A stretch of 64,000 nucleotides of DNA, taken from the NCBI GenBank assembly GCA_000514715.1, contig AZWL01000001.1, forward strand, positions 372,186 to 436,185, in the 5' to 3' direction. The DNA is from Streptomyces sp. CNH099 (GTDB taxonomy: Bacteria > Actinomycetota > Actinomycetes > Streptomycetales > Streptomycetaceae). The first letter of the stretch is position 1. Each line of letters opens with the position of its first letter. The translations under genes were made by a program, and so were the position numbers. Positions 8,351 to 15,039 of this stretch are shown one piece after another. Under the pieces are notes generated by a model. The model was not told the origin of the DNA and made no database searches. It was given only the letters and a program-made list of their open reading frames with translations.

Positions 8351-9652
8351 TCAGGAGGTCGGCAGGGCCTGCATGGCCGAGATGAAACCGTCCTCGTCCA
8401 GCCCGCCGTTGAAGAACTGCTGGATGGCCTTGTGCAGGTCGGTGGCGGCGGACTGCGGGTACGCCTGGTCCCAGGAGAGCTGGAAGTGCGGCGCCTTCTC
8501 GACCAGGCCGTACTGGAACTTCGAGTACTCGGGGCTGGCCGCCTCGTCGAGGAAGTCCGGGGTGTTGGTCGTGGTGGGCAGGTTGCCGATGCCCAGCTGG
8601 TCCTTCACGAACGTGTCGGAGTACATGAGCTTCAGGAACTCGGCGATGGCCTCGGGGTGCTCGGCCTTCTTCATCACCGAGTAGTAGTTGTTGGTGTTGC
8701 CCACGAGGTTCTCCGGGTCGCCCTTGCCGCCCTCGACGGTCGGGAAGGCGCTGTAGCCGAGGTCCTCGGCGGCGAACTTCTCGTCCAGGCTCTGCTGGGT
8801 GGAGTAGTACCAGGAGCCCATGAGCTCGAAGCCCGCCTTGCCGGACGCGACGAGCTGCGGGGAGCCGTTGTTGGTGAACTTCACCGAGTCGTACGTCTTG
8901 CCGAAGGCGCCGGTGTCGACGAGTTCACGGATCATGCCGAGCGCCTTCCGGCTGTCCTCGCTCTCCCACGCCTCCGTGTCGCCGCTGAGCGCCTTCTGGA
9001 ACAGCTCGGGGCCGGCGATGCGGTCGTAGAGGTACTGGAACCACATCTGCGTGGGCCACTGGTCGCCGCCGCCGAGCGCGATCGGGGTGACGCCGGAGTC
9101 CTTGAGCTTCTCCACCGCGTCGAGCAGGTCGTCCCAGGTCTCGGGCGGCTGCACCCCTGCCTCGTCGAGCACCTTCTCGTTGTGGAAGAGCATGACGGGC
9201 TGGGTGCCGCGCATGGGGACGCCGTACGCCTTGCCGTCCACGACCGAGGCGTCGAAGACCGAGGGGAGGAAGTTGTCCTTCAGGCCGGGCTCCTTCTTGA
9301 TGAAGTCGTCCAGCGGCAGCAGCAGGTCCGCGTCGACGAACGGCTTGATGCTGCCGCCGCCCCAGTGGAAGAAGACGTCGGGGGCCTGCGGGGTGCTGAT
9401 GATCGTCTGCAGTTTCTGCTGGTACTCGGCGCCCGGGATGGTGTCCAGACGGGCCTTGACCTCGGACGTCTTGTTGAACTCTTCGACGAGCTTCTTCTCC
9501 ACCTTGTTGGTGGCGTCACCGTAGACGAGCACGGTGAACTCGTTCTCGCCGGAGCCCGATCCGCCGTCGTCACCGCAGGCCGTCAGGGCCAGCGTGAGCC
9601 CCAGCGCCACGCCGCCGGCGACGATGCGGGGCGTCCCCCTTCGAGTCTTCAT
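8351..9652 (-). CDS. Extracellular sugar-binding lipoprotein, BxlE-like
   Basis: 433 residues. The N-terminus (basic residues, hydrophobic core, LTAC lipobox with the modified Cys near residue 22) marks a lipid-anchored solute-binding protein of the ABC sugar family. The mature part has SBP_bac_1 features such as FFHWGGGSIKPFVDADLL and YGVPMRGTQPVMLFHNEKV. ATG at 9652 is chosen because GAGAGG sits 7 nt upstream; ATG at 9658 would leave only one base. A still earlier in-frame ATG would place the start upstream of the putative operator and looks unlikely. First gene of the importer operon; its promoter and operator lie just upstream, opposite the LacI gene. Confidence 0.88.
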   Translation of the reverse strand: MKTRRGTPRIVAGGVALGLTLALTACGDDGGSGSGENEFTVLVYGDATNKVEKKLVEEFNKTSEVKARLDTIPGAEYQQKLQTIISTPQAPDVFFHWGGGSIKPFVDADLLLPLDDFIKKEPGLKDNFLPSVFDASVVDGKAYGVPMRGTQPVMLFHNEKVLDEAGVQPPETWDDLLDAVEKLKDSGVTPIALGGGDQWPTQMWFQYLYDRIAGPELFQKALSGDTEAWESEDSRKALGMIRELVDTGAFGKTYDSVKFTNNGSPQLVASGKAGFELMGSWYYSTQQSLDEKFAAEDLGYSAFPTVEGGKGDPENLVGNTNNYYSVMKKAEHPEAIAEFLKLMYSDTFVKDQLGIGNLPTTTNTPDFLDEAASPEYSKFQYGLVEKAPHFQLSWDQAYPQSAATDLHKAIQQFFNGGLDEDGFISAMQALPTS

Positions 9653-9664
9653 ACGCATGCCTCT

Positions 9665-9675
9665 CGAAAATTTCG
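9665..9675. promoter_or_regulatory. CGAAAATTTCG inverted repeat, candidate LacI-family (BxlR-like) operator
   Basis: Two CGAAA/TTTCG arms around one central base, in the predicted 5' UTR of the binding-protein gene, 12 nt upstream of its ATG and overlapping the region before the SD. Streptomyces LacI sugar repressors commonly bind CGAAA/TTTCG-type palindromes. A second short palindrome, TTCGAA (9786-9791), lies just before the LacI ATG. Confidence 0.6.
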
Positions 9676-9706
9676 TCCCGAACACCGAAAGTCGATGTAG
9701 GGCTGG

Positions 9707-9735
9707 ACAGTAGGCGAGGCGCCGCAGGGGGTCAA
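9707..9735 (-). promoter_or_regulatory. Promoter of the sugar importer operon
   Basis: On the minus strand, TTGACC (9735-9730), a 17-nt spacer and TACTGT (9712-9707). This gives a start near 9700 and a leader of about 48 nt that contains the CGAAAATTTCG operator, so repression could act by roadblock. Confidence 0.6.
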
Positions 9736-9793
9736 CGGGCCTGCAGCCGCGCGACCAAACCGTTACCGCTGACCGTGCCTTATCCTTCGAACC

Positions 9794-10828
9794 ATGCGTG
9801 AAGACGACGACGTGGACGGCCGTGTGACCCTGGCCGAGGTAGCGACTCAGGCCGGGGTGTCACTCTCGACGGTTTCGAAAGTTCTCAACGGGCGCTCCGA
9901 TGTCTCCCGGCCCACGCGCACGAAAGTCGAGCGGCTGCTGGAGACGCACGGCTACCGCCGCCGGGCCCAGGCCGCCCCGCAGGCCCCGCTCATCGAGCTG
10001 GTCTTCCACGAGCTGGAGAGCGTCTGGGCGATGGAGCTGATCCGCGGGGTGGAGAACGTCGCCAAGCAGAACCAGGCGAGCGTCGTCCTCACCGAGAGCG
10101 GCACGCGGCACGCGCCGGACCCGGACTGGATCGAGGGCGTCCTGCGGCGCCGTCCGCTGGGCGTGGTGCTGGTCTTCTCGACCCTGCCGGACCGGGTGAA
10201 GAAGCAGCTGCGCTCGCGCGCCATCCCGTTCGTCATCGTCGACCCGGCCGGCGACCCCGAGCCCGACGTGCCCTCCGTCGGCTCCGCCAACTGGGCCGGC
10301 GGCATGGCCGCCACCCGCCACCTCATCGAACGCGGCCACCGCCGGATCGCCATCATCACCGGCCCCGAGGACATGATGTGCTCCCTGGCCCGGCTCGACG
10401 GCTACCGCTCGGCGATGGCCATGGCCGGCCTCGACGTCGACACGTGCCACGTCCGCTTCGGCGACTTCCACGTGCAGGGCGGCTTCGACCACGCCATGGA
10501 CCTGCTCGACGGGCCCGACCGGCCCACCGCCGTCTTCGCCGGCAGCGACCTGCAGGCGCTCGGGGTGCTGGAGGCGGCCCGGCTGAAGGGGCTGAGCGTG
10601 CCGGACGAGCTGTCGGTCGTCGGCTACGACGACGTGCCCCTGGCGCAGTGGTCCAGCCCCGCGCTCACCACCGTGCACCAGCCGCTGCGGCAGATGGCGG
10701 AGGAGGCGACGCAGATGCTGGTGCGCCCCCGGGAGCCGGGCAAGGGCGCGCTGCGCATGGAGCTGGCCACCCGGCTGGTGGTGCGGCAGAGCACGGCGGC
10801 GCCCGCGGAGGCCCCCGCCCGCGGGTGA
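9794..10828 (+). CDS. LacI/GalR-family transcriptional repressor (BxlR-like)
   Basis: 344 residues. The N-terminal helix-turn-helix VTLAEVATQAGVSLSTVSKV (residues 11-30) continues into the hinge. The periplasmic-binding-protein-like effector domain begins near residue 65 (LIELVFHELESVWAMELIRG) and contains GGMAATRHLIERGHRRIAII and the C-terminal LSVVGYDDVPLA. It is divergent from the sugar importer operon and therefore its most likely local repressor, released by an imported oligosaccharide (inference by analogy with BxlR). A TATCCT -10-like hexamer at 9781-9786 ends only 7 nt before ATG and no SD is visible, so this mRNA may be leaderless. Confidence 0.88.
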   Translation: MREDDDVDGRVTLAEVATQAGVSLSTVSKVLNGRSDVSRPTRTKVERLLETHGYRRRAQAAPQAPLIELVFHELESVWAMELIRGVENVAKQNQASVVLTESGTRHAPDPDWIEGVLRRRPLGVVLVFSTLPDRVKKQLRSRAIPFVIVDPAGDPEPDVPSVGSANWAGGMAATRHLIERGHRRIAIITGPEDMMCSLARLDGYRSAMAMAGLDVDTCHVRFGDFHVQGGFDHAMDLLDGPDRPTAVFAGSDLQALGVLEAARLKGLSVPDELSVVGYDDVPLAQWSSPALTTVHQPLRQMAEEATQMLVRPREPGKGALRMELATRLVVRQSTAAPAEAPARG

Positions 10829-10942
10829 GCCGCACCGACCGGCAACCTCCGGCCGTCCGGCGGCAACCCAGGGCCGGAGCGTGCCGCCGACAGGCGGGCG
10901 CACCACCCCCCACCCGCACACGTACCGGACGGAGAGCAACAC

Positions 10943-11905
10943 ATGCGCACGCACAGGAGGAAGCCCCGCACCAAGCTCGTCGTCGCCGTCGCGGCGGCCA
11001 CCGCCGCCGCCACCGCCGCCCTGCTGGTCCCGGGCGCGGTGGCCGAGGAGTCCGCCCCGGAGGCGGCGTCGCCCATCGGCTTCGGCTCCGGCACCACCGG
11101 CGGGGCCGGCGGCGGGACCGTGAGGGTGTCGGACGCGGCAGCGTTCACCAGCGCGGTGCAGAGCAACGGCCCGCGCATCGTCGAGGTCAACGGGAACATC
11201 CAGCTCAGCGGGATGACCAAGGTCGCCTCCGACAAGACCATCGTCGGCGTGGGCACGAACGGCCGCATCAGCGGCGGCGGGCTGAACATCAGCCAGGTCA
11301 GCAACGTCATCGTGCAGAACATGACCATCTCCGGCAGCTCCGACGACAACATCAACGTCCAGTACTCCAGCAGGATCTGGCTGGACCACAACACGCTGAC
11401 GAACGCGTACGACGGCAACCTGGACATCAAGCGCGCGTCGGACAACATCACGGTCTCCTGGAACCACTTCCACGACCACGACAAGAACGCGCTGCTCGGC
11501 CACAGCGACAACAACGCCGGCGAGGACGCGAACGCCCTGCACGTCACGTACGCCTTCAACTGGTTCGACGGCACCAACCAGCGCAACCCGCGGGTCCGCT
11601 TCGGCAACCCGGTGCACGTGCTCAACAACTACTACAGCAACATCGGCTCCTACGGCGTCGCCTCCACCGAGAACGCCGGCGTGCTGATCGAGGGCAACTA
11701 CTTCGAGAACACCCGGGACCCCTTCCACCTCGGCGAGGCCGCCTCCGGGCCCGGCACGATCGTGGCCCGCAACAACCACTTCCAGAACTCCGGCACGGGC
11801 CAGGCCGGCGGCTCCGTCGCGGGCATCCCGTACGGCTACGACGTACAGCCGGCCGAGAGCGTCAAGGACACCGTGACCGGGGGCGCCGGAGTCGGCAACC
11901 TCTGA
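10943..11905 (+). CDS. Secreted pectate lyase, polysaccharide lyase family 1
   Basis: 320 residues with a signal peptide (basic MRTHRRKPR, Ala-rich core, cleavage near GAVAEE, about residue 34). The parallel beta-helix bears PL1 signatures: GTVRVSDAAAFTSAV at the start, SSRIWLDHNTLTNAYDGNLD with metal-binding acids, VSWNHFHDHDKNALLGHSD, and NPRVRFGNPVHVLNNYY containing the catalytic arginine region. It cleaves polygalacturonate by beta-elimination outside the cell. It is monocistronic by spacing (114 nt after the LacI gene) with GGAG upstream of ATG. Its position beside an oligosaccharide importer suggests a plant-cell-wall-degrading cluster, though no direct link is visible. Confidence 0.92.
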   Translation: MRTHRRKPRTKLVVAVAAATAAATAALLVPGAVAEESAPEAASPIGFGSGTTGGAGGGTVRVSDAAAFTSAVQSNGPRIVEVNGNIQLSGMTKVASDKTIVGVGTNGRISGGGLNISQVSNVIVQNMTISGSSDDNINVQYSSRIWLDHNTLTNAYDGNLDIKRASDNITVSWNHFHDHDKNALLGHSDNNAGEDANALHVTYAFNWFDGTNQRNPRVRFGNPVHVLNNYYSNIGSYGVASTENAGVLIEGNYFENTRDPFHLGEAASGPGTIVARNNHFQNSGTGQAGGSVAGIPYGYDVQPAESVKDTVTGGAGVGNL

Positions 11906-12188
11906 GAGACGGCGCTGCGCGCCGCGGCCGCACCGCGGGACACATCCTGCCCCTCCCGCGGCGCGGAGTCCCCCGCGGCGCGCGGCGCTTCGCCGGCGCA
12001 CGGCTCCCCGGCGGACGGCCGGCGCGGCGGGCACCGCCCGGACCCGGGCTCCGGGGGCCGAGGTTGCGGTATTCATCGGGACCGGCGCGCGGGATATCCT
12101 CCTGCGCACCGGGGGGCATCCCCCGACCAGTGCGAGCGCACGCACCGTTCCCCCACGAAGCCCTCAACCCCACCCCAGGAGGGTCACC

Positions 12189-13322
12189 ATGAGAGTGCGC
12201 ACCATCTCGGCGATCGCCGCCGGGTTCTGCCTCGCCGTCTCCGGCGTCGCGCTGTCCGTGGCCAGCGCGGACCCGCCCGCCGGCACCGCCGAGGCGGCGG
12301 TCGAGCTGACGACCGTCGCCGAGGCCCGGAACCCGAGCGCGGGCACCGCCGGCCCCGGCGGAACACTCTGGATCGCCGAACGCGCCGGCACGGTCCGGGT
12401 ACTGGACGGCTCCGGGCTCGGCGAGCCCGTGCTCGACATCTCGGACGAGACGACGGCCACCGGCGAGCGCGGACTGCTCGGCATCGCCTTCGACCCGGAC
12501 TTCCGGCACTTCTACATCTCCTTCACCGACCGGGAGGGCACCAGCACCGTCGACGAGTTCGCCGTCGCCGACGGCGCGCTCGACCCGGACTCCCGGCGCA
12601 CCGTCCTCACCCAGGAGCAGCCGTACGCCAACCACAACGGCGGCCAGATAGCCTTCGGCCCGGACGGGATGCTGTACATCGGCCTCGGCGACGGCGGCGC
12701 CGGCGGCGACCCGCACGACAACGGCCAGAACCTGGGCACCCTGCTCGGCAAGCTGCTGCGGATCGACCCCGCCGGCGGCGACCCGTACGCGATCCCCGAG
12801 GACAACCCCTTCGTGGACGACGCGCGGGCGCGCGGCGAGATCTGGGCGTACGGGCTGCGCAACCCCTGGCGGTTCTCCTTCGACGCCGGGAACGGCGACC
12901 TGTGGATCGGCGACGTCGGGCAGAACCGGGTCGAGGAGATCGACCGCGCCCCGGGCGGCAGCCCCGGCGGCGAGAACTACGGCTGGGGCCGGATGGAGGG
13001 CTCGGAGGTCTTCGACGGCGAGGAGCCGGCGAACCACGTGCCGCCGGTCCACGAGTACGGCCGCGGCGGGCTCGGCTGCTCGGTCACCGGCGGGTTCGTC
13101 TACCGCGGCACGGCGCTCCCGGAGCTGGCCGGGCAGTACCTGTTCAGCGACTACTGCGACGGCACCGTCCGCGCCCTGCAGGTCGAGAACGGCGAGGTCA
13201 CCGGCGAGACCGACCTCGGCGTCAGCGGCGGCTCCGTGGTCTCCTTCGTGCAGGGCGGTGACAACGAGCTGTACGTGCTCGACCTCGGCGGCCCGGTCCA
13301 GCGGCTGGACCCGGCCGGCTGA
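12189..13322 (+). CDS. Secreted PQQ-dependent aldose sugar dehydrogenase (GSDH/sorbosone dehydrogenase family)
   Basis: 377 residues. A signal peptide (residues 1-27) precedes a six-bladed beta-propeller with the soluble glucose dehydrogenase signatures: GERGLLGIAFDPDF, YANHNGGQIAFGPDGMLYIG (His149 is the likely general base), GLRNPWRFSFD, and GDVGQNRVEEI. It would oxidise aldoses at C1 with PQQ outside the cell. The start is supported by a strong AGGAGG six bases before ATG (12178-12183). No PQQ biosynthesis gene is nearby. The terminator hairpin at 13334-13372 closes the unit. Confidence 0.85.
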   Translation: MRVRTISAIAAGFCLAVSGVALSVASADPPAGTAEAAVELTTVAEARNPSAGTAGPGGTLWIAERAGTVRVLDGSGLGEPVLDISDETTATGERGLLGIAFDPDFRHFYISFTDREGTSTVDEFAVADGALDPDSRRTVLTQEQPYANHNGGQIAFGPDGMLYIGLGDGGAGGDPHDNGQNLGTLLGKLLRIDPAGGDPYAIPEDNPFVDDARARGEIWAYGLRNPWRFSFDAGNGDLWIGDVGQNRVEEIDRAPGGSPGGENYGWGRMEGSEVFDGEEPANHVPPVHEYGRGGLGCSVTGGFVYRGTALPELAGQYLFSDYCDGTVRALQVENGEVTGETDLGVSGGSVVSFVQGGDNELYVLDLGGPVQRLDPAG

Positions 13323-13333
13323 CCCCCGTACGA

Positions 13334-13372
13334 CCCCGCCCGCGGGCCGTCGCGGCGCGCCCGCGGGCGGGG
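13334..13372 (+). terminator. Hairpin terminator after the aldose dehydrogenase gene
   Basis: Perfect 14-bp stem CCCCGCCCGCGGGC (13334-13347) / GCCCGCGGGCGGGG (13359-13372) with an 11-nt loop, 11 nt after the stop. Confidence 0.7.
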
Positions 13373-13426
13373 CCCCCGCAGCACGCCCTGTTCCGGTCCG
13401 GCGCGCGGAACGTTACCGTGCGGTAG

Positions 13427-14374
13427 ATGAAGCGACCGGGGATGCGGGACCTGACGGGACGGCGGATCTTCGTCACCGGCGCGGCCGGCGGGATCGGCGG
13501 CGCGACCGCGGCGCTGGCCGCGGCCCGGGGCGCGGAGCTGTACCTCACCGACCTGGACGGGGACCGGCTCGACGCCACCGCCGCGGAGATCCGCGCGCAC
13601 GGCGGCACGGTGCGCTGCGCCACCGCCGCCGACGTCGCCGACGTCGACGCCGTACGGGCCGTGGCCGACGGCGTGCACGCCGCGGCGGGCGGGCCGATGG
13701 ACGTGGTGATGAACGTCGCCGGGATCTCGGCGTGGGGCACGGTGGAGCACCTGGAGCACCGGCACTGGCGCGCCATGGTCGACGTCAACCTGATGGGTCC
13801 GGTGCACGTCATCGAGGCCTTCGTGCCGCCGATGATCGCGGCCGGCCGCGGCGGCCACCTGGTCAACGTCTCCTCGGCGGCCGGCCTGCTCGGGCTGCCG
13901 TGGCACGCGGCGTACAGCGCGGGCAAGTTCGGGCTGCGCGGCGTCTCCGAGGTGCTGCGCTTCGACCTGCGCCGGCACGGCATCGGCGTGAGCCTGGTCT
14001 GCCCGGGGGCGGTGGACACCCCGCTGACCGAGACCGTGGAGATCGTCGGCGTCGACAAGGAGAGCAGGGCGTTCCAACGGCTCCAGGCGGGCTTCCGCCG
14101 GCAGGCGGAGTCGCCGGCGGAGGTCGCCGAGATCATCCTCAGGGGCATGGCGCGGAACCGCTATCTGGTGCACACCTCCGGCCGGGTGCGCGCCGCGCAC
14201 GCGCTGCAGCGCGCGGCCCCGCCGCTGTACGCGCTCGCGATGCGGGCGATGAACTCCGCCACGCACCGGCTGCTGCGCCGCGCGGTCACCGCCCCGCCGG
14301 CGGCCCGGCGCCCCGCCGCTCCGGCCGGCGCCCCCGCCGCGGCGGTCCCGCCCGCGGACGGGGACGCGCCGTGA
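13427..14374 (+). CDS. Short-chain dehydrogenase/reductase
   Basis: 315 residues, longer than a classical SDR (about 250) because of a C-terminal extension ending in an Ala/Pro-rich tail. The NAD(P) motif TGAAGGIG spans residues 17-24, NVAG follows, and the catalytic triad Ser150-Tyr163-Lys167 lies in VNVSSAAG and YSAGK. The motif CPGAVDTPL is also present. It resembles the SDR/CMP-like group annotated as acyl or steroid-type dehydrogenases; the substrate is unknown. The stop overlaps the GTG of the next gene (GTGA), so the two are translationally coupled. SD is weak; an ATG five codons later is an alternative start. Confidence 0.85.
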   Translation: MKRPGMRDLTGRRIFVTGAAGGIGGATAALAAARGAELYLTDLDGDRLDATAAEIRAHGGTVRCATAADVADVDAVRAVADGVHAAAGGPMDVVMNVAGISAWGTVEHLEHRHWRAMVDVNLMGPVHVIEAFVPPMIAAGRGGHLVNVSSAAGLLGLPWHAAYSAGKFGLRGVSEVLRFDLRRHGIGVSLVCPGAVDTPLTETVEIVGVDKESRAFQRLQAGFRRQAESPAEVAEIILRGMARNRYLVHTSGRVRAAHALQRAAPPLYALAMRAMNSATHRLLRRAVTAPPAARRPAAPAGAPAAAVPPADGDAP

Positions 14375-14910
14375 GCGCGCCGCGCATCGCCCCCGGCGGG
14401 CGCCGCGACGTGGGCCTGGCCACCTGGCTGCTGAGCCGTGCCGCGGGCCGCGTCGGCGGCACCCGCCCGCCCGCGCTGTTCCTCGTCCTCGGCCGGCACC
14501 GCCGGCTGTTCCGCGGCTGGCTGCGGTTCGCCGGCCGGCTGATGCCGCGCGGCACGCTGCCGCGCCGGGAGACCGAGCTGGTGATCCTGCGGGTGGCGCA
14601 GCTGCGGAGCTGCCGCTACGAGTTCGAGCACCACCGCAGGCTCGGCCGCCGGGCCGGGCTGACCCCCGCCGACGTCGCCCGGGTCACGGCCGGCCCCGAG
14701 GCGGACGGCTGGACGGAGCGGGAGCGCACGCTGCTCGCCGCCGTCGACGCGCTGCACCGCGACCGGGACCTGGACGACGCGTGCTGGCGGCGGCTGCGTG
14801 CCCACCTGGACGAGAAGGCGGCCATCGAGCTGCTGCTGCTCGCCGGCCACTACGAGATGCTCGCCACGACCATCGCCGCCCTGCGCCTGCAGCCCGACCC
14901 GCCGCGCTGA
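14371..14910 (+). CDS. Carboxymuconolactone decarboxylase/AhpD-like protein
   Basis: 179 residues from GTG at 14371, overlapping the SDR stop. The core ETELVILRVAQLRSCRYEFE followed by HHRRLGRRAGLTPADVARV matches CMD-family proteins, where the Cys/His pair lies at the active face. Only one Cys is present in that segment, so an AhpD-type CXXC disulfide reductase is not supported. The second half (LLAAVDALHRDRDLDDACW, AAIELLLLAGHYEMLATTI) is the usual helical repeat. Pairing with an SDR hints at a two-step modification of one substrate (inference). Confidence 0.8.
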   Translation: MSAPRIAPGGRRDVGLATWLLSRAAGRVGGTRPPALFLVLGRHRRLFRGWLRFAGRLMPRGTLPRRETELVILRVAQLRSCRYEFEHHRRLGRRAGLTPADVARVTAGPEADGWTERERTLLAAVDALHRDRDLDDACWRRLRAHLDEKAAIELLLLAGHYEMLATTIAALRLQPDPPR

Positions 14911-15039
14911 GCGCCTCCGGCGGGTGCCGCGGTGAAGACCCGTTCCGGGGGCTCCGCGCCCGGACCCCCGCCCGGGGGTGGACCTGCCCGGAAGACGCGA
15001 GATCATGGACGCATCGTTCCCGGCCCAGCTGGAGGTATC

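Noticed and set aside
12060..12100. Promoter for the aldose dehydrogenase (TTGCGG and GATATC)
   Set aside because: The spacing is 23 nt, too long for a normal sigma-70-type promoter.
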